Position numbers and translations under genes: made by a program
Source of the DNA: Acholoe squamosa
Taxonomy: Eukaryota; Annelida; Polychaeta; Phyllodocida; Polynoidae
Reading direction: 5' to 3'
NCBI GenBank assembly: GCA_949317995.1
Contig: OX439038.1
Location: 34,680,613-34,744,612 of the forward strand
DNA: 64,000 bases
Shown here: in pieces, positions 55,891 through 64,000 of the stretch
Position numbering within the stretch: position 1 is the stretch's first letter
Layout of the letters: every line of letters begins with the position of its first letter
The notes under the pieces: generated by a model
Seen by the model: only the letters and a program-made list of their open reading frames with translations
Databases searched by the model: none
What the model was told of the DNA's origin: nothing

Positions 55891-56773
55891 AGCCAGTATG
55901 ATATATCTCTGGTTTCATGTTTCATGTGAGGTAACCATTCATAGAACGAAAATGAAACAAATTAAAAAGAATACAAAATAGTTGATAAACACTGATTTAT
56001 TGAAAGGCAAATCTATTAACATTCAATATACGAATGAAAGCCATTGAATCACACAGGTACACTTTTTTATGGGATTTTATAAAACAGTTTAGAATATCTA
56101 CTAAATAGTAAAAAAGGCAAAGTGCAAGATTATTGAGGCAGGAATATACATGATCGCACAAACCACTAGAGGCAATACAGTTAATGCATGGTGTATTATA
56201 TAGTTAAATTAACTCTGAAGTACTTCAGAAGAAAACATTCAATGTTGATCTAAATTAATGAAAAAGAAAACACATACAAGCAGAGCAAAGAAAAAAGTCG
56301 AATTGAAAAAGGGGAAAAGGATTTGAGACCCAAGGATTGAAAAACTCAATGCCAAAAGGTCATACAATCTACCAAAGGGAAAACAAGAATCAAATGATCC
56401 GGGTATTTGAAATGAAATAATCTATGGCAAAGCAGTTCTATAGGGTAGCATATTGTTTTATATGTTATCATTTCAACAAGGGAGTCTTCAAGCATAGTTA
56501 TGGTATGCATATTGATAAAAAGACGTGGATATAGAAATGGCATCTTGAAACATGGCATTAAAAATGCCTTTTTTTTATGAAATCCTTGTACCAAATAATA
56601 CTCTTTTCAGCGATTCAAATCGTTTTGTCCATGTTTTTCATAAATAGATTAACTATCTGTTTCAATCTCTTAGAACACAATTTTGTGAGTCTACCTCTTA
56701 CAGGCTAATGATATCTTGTGTATAAAATATATTCTCAGAACTAACAGTTCTGTTTTGTTTTTCTTGTTTGTGG
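55891..56773. other. Gene-free interval, probable 3' UTR and flank of the beta-lactamase-family gene
   Basis: AT-rich sequence downstream (minus-strand sense) of the stop at 56774. A minus-strand AATAAA-type signal is visible around 55996-56001, a possible polyadenylation site. No other gene recognised. Confidence 0.4.
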
Positions 56774-58711
56774 CTACAGCACCCAAAGAACCGCAAAGTT
56801 AATTTCATCATTATTCATGTAACCAACAAGTATTTTCGGCACATAACCCCGTCGCTCCCAGTTACGAGCTTCCAAACTTAAGTTTTCCATTTTCACACCA
56901 ACTTGTAAAATCCATTTAGCATTCTTAGTCATAGTGAACACTGCGGAGAAGCGTGGTTCATTGCTGTTATTCGGGCTTTCATGAGTGTCAAGATACTGAA
57001 GACTGAACTGCTTTACTGCATTGGACTTAGCAACAATTTCCAGCTGTTCCAGGGTGAGGTCATGATAAGACGAGTAAAAAGATCTGTCCACATTGGAGGA
57101 TGCTTGGCGTACAAGGATATAGTCAACTGTAGCTGGACTGTGTGGTGCTGATACACTTTGAGATTTCACTGTAAAGCCCTGCTTTGTTCTCTTCATTAGC
57201 ATGGTAAGGTAATCCTGCAGCCCGACATTCACTCCCCAGCGCAGTGACCTTACCCCACCCTGCAGGTCCTGTGTCTTGTTGAGCAGCACTAAGTGAGTGA
57301 TGTCATCATTATGTGAGGCGCTGATGTAGCTCTGGACAAAGGTCACCTTGTAGTCATCAGCAGCCTCCCAGTGATGGATCCGCTCACGAAGGCCCTTCGG
57401 GAAGTTTGAAATCTCCAGGCGGAAATGTAAGGCATCACGGCTGTATACCCTGCAAGCAATAACTGCAAAATGTGTGAGATCCTCATCTCTGTATCCGTGC
57501 ATCCAGACTGGCACATAGCTTGACAACCGCAGCGCATTTGTGTAGGCATGTAGATGCTGCTCGGGTAGATGGTATTTCATGACAACATTGTCACTAGCAG
57601 TTTTCACCTGCACATCAGCTAGATCATCAATCGCTTTGTCAGAGAGCCTTTCTTGTGGCCAGGCTTTTATGTAAGGGACCAAGCGTTCCATAGCTGACTT
57701 GAGCTTTCTGAATCTGTTGTTTGTTGTCATAGCAATGAGGGTTATATCATCAATTAGCAGTGAGCTATCAACCTTGATATGTCTACCAAGAAATCCCCTG
57801 ATACCCACGTGATAGAGGAGAACATCATTGTCATATGTGTCACTTTCCTGCCAAAAGGCACCATCGTTACGAACATGAAGTCCAGCACCATACCACATCT
57901 GTGGGTTTGACCATTGTACGGTTGTGGGTCTGCGGAACATGATCTCCAGGGTCTCAGGCTTGAGGAGCTGAATGACTCCAGGGTACATCAGTGAGATTGT
58001 CAGGCGTGCAATATCCTGCACAGATGAGTACCAACCTAGAGTAGAATCTAGTAACATTGGGTCAATCAAGCTGTGGATGAGCTGAGAGTCAATTTCGACT
58101 GTAGCGTCATTGAGGTCATCTTGGAAGTCTGGCAGTGATAACTCGTACCCAATCCGCGTGTGCATCATTCCGGCTGGTCTCAGGATGTTGTGATGCACAA
58201 AGACATCATAGTCCATGTCAGCAACCTCTTCAATGATCCTGCCCAGTACACAGTAGCCAAAATTAGAGTATTTCACTTGGGACCCAGGAGCAAATGCGAG
58301 AGGCTTGCTAGACATGTATCGGATGATATCAAAAGGGTAGAGTTCACGGTCAGGTTCAATGGTATCTTCAATGTTATCAACTTTGTATCCACGGGCAATG
58401 AATACTTTGTTGAGCATTGGGTCATACACAGGGCCTTTGTGTTCATCCCAGCCAGCCGAGTGTCGAAGAAGGTGTTCAACAGTAATATCCAGCATCCTGG
58501 GGTCAGTTATCTCAAGTTTGAAGCGAGACAGAATCCCATCTTCGCCGAAAACCTGCTCAGATAGCTGTAGTTGGCCATCTTCGACAAGTTTGAGCACAGC
58601 AAGTGCTGTTAGTGTCTTGGACAGGCTGGAAGCAGGCATGGGAGTGGCTGCTGTCACTGGGCGGTCATCAGCCGCACTACCAAACCCATTGGCATACACC
58701 AGGCGGCCATT
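56774..58711 (-). CDS. Serine beta-lactamase-family protein, last exon
   Basis: About 645 codons after the acceptor AG at 58713-58712. The N-terminal ~370 residues are a serine beta-lactamase/esterase fold. SxxK is SLSK (Ser ~52 of the open frame that begins in the intron at 58780), the second motif is YSN (~171) and the third is HVG (~324). Family members hydrolyse beta-lactams, esters or peptides; the substrate here is unknown. The C-terminal ~280 residues contain at least two copies of a motif of the type YVPVWMHGY...FAVIA and YVPKILVGY...FAVLW, resembling bacterial tandem repeat domain 1 found C-terminal to such enzymes. The active-site motifs are all intact, so the gene looks functional. 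Confidence 0.88.
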   Translation of the reverse strand, partial: NGRLVYANGFGSAADDRPVTAATPMPASSLSKTLTALAVLKLVEDGQLQLSEQVFGEDGILSRFKLEITDPRMLDITVEHLLRHSAGWDEHKGPVYDPMLNKVFIARGYKVDNIEDTIEPDRELYPFDIIRYMSSKPLAFAPGSQVKYSNFGYCVLGRIIEEVADMDYDVFVHHNILRPAGMMHTRIGYELSLPDFQDDLNDATVEIDSQLIHSLIDPMLLDSTLGWYSSVQDIARLTISLMYPGVIQLLKPETLEIMFRRPTTVQWSNPQMWYGAGLHVRNDGAFWQESDTYDNDVLLYHVGIRGFLGRHIKVDSSLLIDDITLIAMTTNNRFRKLKSAMERLVPYIKAWPQERLSDKAIDDLADVQVKTASDNVVMKYHLPEQHLHAYTNALRLSSYVPVWMHGYRDEDLTHFAVIACRVYSRDALHFRLEISNFPKGLRERIHHWEAADDYKVTFVQSYISASHNDDITHLVLLNKTQDLQGGVRSLRWGVNVGLQDYLTMLMKRTKQGFTVKSQSVSAPHSPATVDYILVRQASSNVDRSFYSSYHDLTLEQLEIVAKSNAVKQFSLQYLDTHESPNNSNEPRFSAVFTMTKNAKWILQVGVKMENLSLEARNWERRGYVPKILVGYMNNDEINFAVLWVL

Positions 58712-58989
58712 CTGAAAATAAATTATAGAGTGTATTACATTGATACCTGAAATCATTGGTAAGTTCAAATTACAGAGCACTGTGTCATGCTTTTACATGT
58801 GTATTACATCTGACTCAATTAGGTTCTTTCTGTGAGGTTCTCTCTGTTGGGGTACACTAAGCTACCCAAGGCACTTCAGATTTTGAAAATCCATTTATCA
58901 GAACAGATTGTTGCCATCTTAGAAACCTCACATGCCACTATACACATGTTTTTACAGTAGTAAATTTATATTAGATTAATAACAGATAC

Positions 58990-59102
58990 CTGAATGACAC
59001 CTATCGCACCTCCATCATATTCATCCTTATCAAGCAGGTGGGTAAACTGCTCTTCGAAAGGAGCAAACATAACAGCCTTCTCAATAGAAGTTGCACATAT
59101 TC
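58990..59102 (-). CDS. Serine beta-lactamase-family protein, preceding exon
   Basis: Coding from the acceptor AG at 59104-59103 to the donor GT at 58989-58988, encoding APFEEQFTHLLDKDEYDGGA and IGVIQ. It joins in phase 0 to NGRLVYANG of the next exon, rebuilding the usual first strands of the fold. It starts in phase 2, so at least one more upstream exon with the start codon (and perhaps a signal peptide) exists; it was not found. The 278-bp intron to the next exon is AT-rich. Confidence 0.8.
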
Positions 59103-59209
59103 CTGAAAAAAAAGTTAGTATCCATAAATGAGCCATTAGGCAGTAACTAAGGAATGAAGGCTTTTACAAAGTATATCAGAATTGATATCTGTCTGAAATA
59201 TTGTCAAAG

Positions 59210-59950
59210 ACAGGAGAGGAGAAGATACTAAGGGACAGCCATCAGCCAAAGGCATGAGGGGATAGGGGTACTAAGGGACAGTCATCAATCTAAGGCAGGA
59301 GGGAAAGGATACTAAGGGACAGCCATCAATCTAAGGCAGGAGGGAGAGGATACTAAGGGACAGCCATCAATCTAAGGCAGGAGGGAGAGGATACTAAGGG
59401 ACAGCCATCAATCTAAGGCAGGAGGGAGAGGATACTAAAGGACAGCCATCAATCTAAGGCAGGAGGGAGAGGATACTAAGGGACAGCCATCGATCTAAGG
59501 CAGGAGGGAGAGGATACTAAGGGACAGCCATCAATCTAAGGCAGGAGGGAGAGGATACTAAAGGACAGCCATCAATCTAAGGCAGGAGGGAGAGGATACT
59601 AAGGGACAGCCATCAATCTAAGGCAGGAGGGAGAGGATACTAAAGAACAGCCATCAATCTAAGGCAGGAAGGAGAGGATACTAAAGGACAGCCATCAATC
59701 TAAGGCAGGAGGGAGAGGATACTAAGGGACAGCCATCAATCTAAGGCAGGAAGGAGAGGATACTAAAGGACAGCCATCAATCTAAGGCAGGAGGGAGAGG
59801 ATACTAAGGGACAGCCATCAATCTAAGGCAGGAGGGAGAGGATACTAAGGGACAGCAATCAGTCTGAGGCAGGAAGGAAAGGGATACTAAGGGACAGCAA
59901 GCATATGCTAAGACATCATGGGAGAGGGATACTAAGGGACAACTATCAGC
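59210..59950 (+). repeat. 41-bp minisatellite upstream of the beta-lactamase-family exons
   Basis: About 17 units of 41 bp with GGACAGCCATCAATCTAAGG and AGGAGGGAGAGGATACTAA. The units are very uniform in the middle and diverge at both ends. It probably lies in an intron of the minus-strand gene, ~110 bp before the exon at 58990-59102. Confidence 0.93.
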
Positions 59951-62734
59951 CTAAGGCACCATGGGAGAGAGAGGGATTCTAAGGGACAGCCATCAGTCTA
60001 AGGCAGTCTGTATGCGAGAGATAAAGGGAAGAAGGGTGCCAAAAAACCTTAACATTTGGGAAGAGGCTTCCAACTTTGTATCCTGCACATAGAGCTTTGT
60101 TACTTTGACCCCCCCCCCATGTACATCCTCATACATGTATCCTCTTTCACCATACCTTTCGAGAACGTTTGTCACCCATTAAACATGTGAACAAAGAGGT
60201 TATTGTGGAGATATCCTGTATTTGAAAGGCATCGGGGCAGGTGACCTGAAAGGCACACCGCCTGTGTCAGGAGGCCTTGCTGACGTTGCCATGGCAACAT
60301 ATAGTTGTAATGGTCCAGTGAGACCTAACAAAGTGAAGAGAGGTGACTAATAATCTACCTTGGCTCCACTTGCAGCGATTTTCTCTGTGTAATACATGTC
60401 TGGGTTGGGCTTACATGGTTCGCTTAAAGCAATAGAGTATAGGTGTAATACAAAAAAATCTACTCTACTGGAGAACTATATTAACATGCACAGATATGAT
60501 AAGTGATTATACTTTAAAACGATACGATTTGGATAGGCAGTAACCTGTGGATAACATGTAGTATCAATAGGAAATAAAATCAGAATCAGAATGAACACAG
60601 ATAATTGTAACCTACTAGTATCGTGAAACTGAAAGCCTGGAGTATGTTTTAGATATTGAGGTTTAAAAGTTTTAAAAGAAAATGTATTAAAGTTAACTGT
60701 GTATGTAGTGTTATGTGTTCTTGGAAGTGGTAGGAGGGGCAGGGGTGTCACTATGCCATGGCTGTTAGGACAAATATGTAGATTTGGCTTCCAAGTAGGT
60801 AAGTGGACTGTGTGTGTCTACCACTGCCAATTCCCCTGCAATAACCTTGATCTATAAAGATAGCTACATAAACCCACAGTATACATGGTAGATAAACGCC
60901 GAGTTTGGTCACTGTATTCACTATATAGACAATGACAGCCTGTTGTCTATATACTGGCTACACTGCCCAACGAGGTGTTTATCTCACTTATGCCACACTT
61001 GTCACCCACTCAAAACCATTCACAAGCTGGGCAATGGGGGAGGGTGTGTGTGCTCAGTGGACCGCATCAACTTACAACAGCTATATGTGATATATTAGCT
61101 GTGCTCTTCCATTGTCTTTCCACCCAAGTGTGGTATAAATGAACATATAACACATGTATTATTGCACCTAACACCATGTAAAAAACAATACATAAAACTC
61201 ATGTACTTTGGTGGTGTATTTCTAACATGTAATTCATAGACCTGTGAATTTATAGTCCGTGTGTACATATAATGGTGCCAATTATAGTTCAGCAGGTAGT
61301 ATTGATGAATGTGGTACGATATTGTCACATTAACACCTGCGATTATTCAAATACGACGATAATCTAAATTGAAAACTGCAATGCTTTCAGCATGAATAAC
61401 CGAGTTATATTCAGGCATCACACTCATTACCCATAATACGACGTGCCCTACATGATGACGAATAGCCAAAGTACACAGGTGTATAGGCAGTGGGACTGTA
61501 GATGTCAAAGCCCTGGCCCTTCTGGCGTGAAGGGCTTTTATCGGAGGCAGGCAGCAAGTTTAGGCGCCTGCTATACACTATGAGGAGAGTCAAAGTGCCT
61601 TCTCAGCTTGAAGTCCTCCCATAGAAAGTTGGTGGATCTATAGAACAGATATCACATGTTAAAGCCGTAGTCAACAGGATGAATATGGCCATATTAGGAA
61701 GTGTTCATCTATTGATGACAAGGAGGGGTGGTGGGTTTGCGGGGTCGAAAATATGTGTGATCCCTCCGGGAATGGGAGCATAACAATTTTTTATAAAGAA
61801 TTTTGCCTCTTTTTCTTAGTAAAAACCCCACGTAATACTATAGTCCCGGGACTATAGTTCAACGAAAGATGTGGAAATTTTCTGCACCATCTGTATGTTC
61901 GGAGCCTTACAAATTGTTGGCAGGTCTTGATAGGTGTGTAAATAGATTTCTCACATCTACAAAAATAAATCCCAGTACCCGTTTTTGCACTCCTCTTGAT
62001 AGATAATAACCTCTCTCAAAATGCATTTTGTGGCTGATAATTACACGTGGTAAATTGTCGTGCACACATTTTGCAGCCTTCACTATGAAGAGACAGACCT
62101 TCAGTTTGTTTACTCCAAAGAGACGGCACGTGTATCAACCATCTTTTTTAGGTCGAACTCATTTCTCTAAATATTGTAAATATGTGAAGCGATATATATA
62201 TAAGAGATAGATATGGATGTTTTTATATGGTAATGGAATGTCGTGAAAATTGTGTAGGTACAACTGTATACGAGGTAGAATCTGTCTAGTGGAAGTATCA
62301 CTTTTTATCTTATCCCGTTAGTTATCAGATGATGATATGACAACATTATATCTCAGATTATTCTTCTTTAGGTTATTGAATTTATAATAATCATGTCTGG
62401 ATTTTGCCGACAGTAAGACTCAGTAAATTATGATATGGATGCCAGAGTTTGTAATCAAGTTTTTCTTAGATATGGAATCTGCTTATACCTCTATATCTAG
62501 CATCCCATCCTACAGAGAGGAGGATTAAGTAATGTTTATCATTGTAGACAGGATATATAGAGGCTACACCATTAATAGCTTTCATGTGGGTACTTTAAGC
62601 CGCTGATAAGGTGCTCTAGGCATACAGGTAGCCGGCCTTTATCAGACCTACTACCTAACCATGATATGATACTGTCCTAGATTCCCTCTCAATCTCATTG
62701 TATGTATGGGTTCACCTGGAACGTGTTGTAGAAC
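59951..62734. other. Gene-free interval
   Basis: Should contain the 5' exon(s) and promoter of the beta-lactamase-family gene, but none could be assigned. A decayed G/C-run MITE start (TTAGGAAGTGTTCATC, 61694) is present. Other open frames are short and unconvincing. Confidence 0.4.
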
Positions 62735-64000
62735 CCCCAGCAGTACATAGAGGGTGGGTAGGGGAGGTATGGCAGTTCCAGCAGTACATACAGGGTGTTA
62801 GGGGTTGTATGGCAGTTCCAGCAGTACATACAGGGTGTTAGGGGTTGTATGGTGGTTCTAGCAGTACATACAGGGTGTTAGGGGTTGTATGGTGGTTCCA
62901 GCAGTACATACAGGGTGTTAGGGATTGTATGGCAGTTCCAGCAGTACATAGAGGGTGGGTAGGGGAGGTATGGCGGTCCTAGCAGTACATAGAGGGTGTT
63001 AGGGGTTGTATGGCGGTCCTAGCAGTACATAGAGGGTGTTAGGTGTGGTATGGTGGTTCCAGCAGTACATACAGGGTGTTAGGGGTTGTATGGCGGTTCC
63101 AGCAGTACATACAGGGTGTTAGGGGTTGTATGGCGGTTCCAGCAGTACATACAGGGCGTTAGGGGTTGTATGGCGGTTCCAGCAGTACATACAGGGTGTT
63201 AGGGGTTGTGTGGCAGTTCCAGCAGTACATACAGGGTGTTAGGGACTGTATGGCGGTTCCAGCAGTACATACAGGGTGTTAGGGGTTGTATGGCGGTTCC
63301 AGCACTACATACAGGGTGTTAGGGGTTGTATGGCGGTTCCAGCAGTACATACAGGGTGTTAGGGGTTGTATGGCGGTTCTAGCAGTACATACAGGGTGTT
63401 AGGGGTTGTATGGTGGTTCTAGCAGTACATACAGGGTGTTAGGGGTTGTATGGTGGTTCCAGCAGTACATACAGGGTGTTAGGGATTGTATGGCAGTTCC
63501 AGCAGTACATAGAGGGTAGGTAGGGGAGGTATGGCGGTCCTAGCAGTACATAGAGGGTGTTAGGGGTTGTATGGCGGTCCTAGCAGTACATAGAGGGTGT
63601 TAGGTGTGGTATGGTGGTTCCAGCAGTACATACAGGGTGTTAGGGGTTGTATGGCGGTTCCAGCAGTACATACAGGGTGTTAGGGGTTGTATGGCGGTTC
63701 CAGCAGTACATACAGGGCGTTAGGGGTTGTATGGCGGTTCCAGCAGTACATACAGGGTGTTAGGGGTTGTGTGGCAGTTCCAGCAGTACATACAGGGTGT
63801 TAGGGACTGTATGGCGGTTCCAGCAGTACATACAGGGTGTTAGGGGTTGTATGGCGGTTCCAGCACTACATACAGGGTGTTAGGGGTTGTATGGCGGTTC
63901 CAGCAGTACATACAGGGTGTTAGGGGTTGTATGGCGGTTCTAGCAGTACATACAGGGTGTTAGGGGTTGTATGGTGGTTCTAGCAGTACATACAGGGTGT
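62735..64000 (+). repeat. 40-bp minisatellite with higher-order period, runs off the window
   Basis: Over 30 units of 40 bp containing GGTTCCAGCAGTACATACAG and GGTGTTAGGGGTTGTATGGC. Variant units (GAGGGTGGGTAGGGGAGG near 62951 and 63511; CAGGGCGTTAGG near 63152 and 63713) recur 560-561 bp apart, i.e. 14 units. Confidence 0.95.

Noticed and set aside
59210-59950. CRISPR array
   Set aside because: Units are contiguous 41-bp tandem repeats without unique spacers, and the context is eukaryotic. The same holds for the 40-bp array at 62735-64000.
61411-61593. Possible 5' exon of the beta-lactamase-family gene
   Set aside because: No signal peptide, no convincing donor site, and no similarity to the family.

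Overview
The window reads as genomic DNA of an invertebrate animal. Support for this: a spliced, intron-containing gene on the minus strand (a serine beta-lactamase-family protein at 56.8-59.1 kb), a probable second spliced gene (SAP / half-SWIM / YqaJ-type exonuclease, 34.4-37.1 kb), non-LTR (LINE), Ty3/Gypsy-type and DIRS-type retroelement remnants, retroposed SINE-like elements, many short inverted-repeat DNA transposons, and a satellite with ~172-bp monomers. No bacterial operons, phage genes or CRISPR are visible. The species cannot be determined from the sequence alone. Coding content is low and most of the window is repeats.

Layout. 0-5 kb: a minus-strand LINE (ORF1 with an SGNH-esterase-like end, ORF2 with endonuclease and reverse transcriptase). 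A 423-bp solo-LTR-like insertion splits it at 558-980, and a GTGTACAC-rich foldback element truncates it at about 4.12 kb. 5-8.7 kb: non-coding DNA, two 165-bp inverted-repeat elements with 3-bp target duplications, and the 3' end of another LINE. 8.7-12 kb: a (TA)n tract, a Gypsy-like gag-protease fragment (minus strand, -1 frame overlap) with a duplicated leader, then a second foldback copy split by a 434-bp element with an 8-bp target duplication. 12.7-26.3 kb: two satellite arrays in OPPOSITE orientation, separated by ~600 bp of AT-rich DNA that holds a perfect 19-bp hairpin. The longer array has higher-order organisation. 26.3-33.4 kb: a duplicated 459-bp element, then a large inverted repeat built of G/C-run elements and a 31-bp minisatellite. 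34.4-37.1 kb: the YqaJ-type gene, with a frameshift in its first exon and the middle of the protein missing. 37.8-42.6 kb: a mosaic of duplicated blocks, G/C-run MITEs and a SINE. 42.6-52.4 kb: mostly non-coding, with several MITEs, a tRNA-like sequence, a second LINE 3' end and a 62-bp minisatellite. 52.6-55.0 kb: a decayed DIRS-like element carrying two later MITE insertions. 56.8-59.1 kb: the beta-lactamase-family gene, with a 41-bp minisatellite just upstream. 62.7-64 kb: a 40-bp minisatellite with a 14-unit higher-order period that runs off the window.

The most informative observations are the opposed satellite arrays, the internally shortened yet in-phase YqaJ gene, SINE copies that share a body but carry different 3' tails, and several insertions whose target duplications and empty sites can be read directly. 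All calls come from reading the sequence and nothing was searched against databases.
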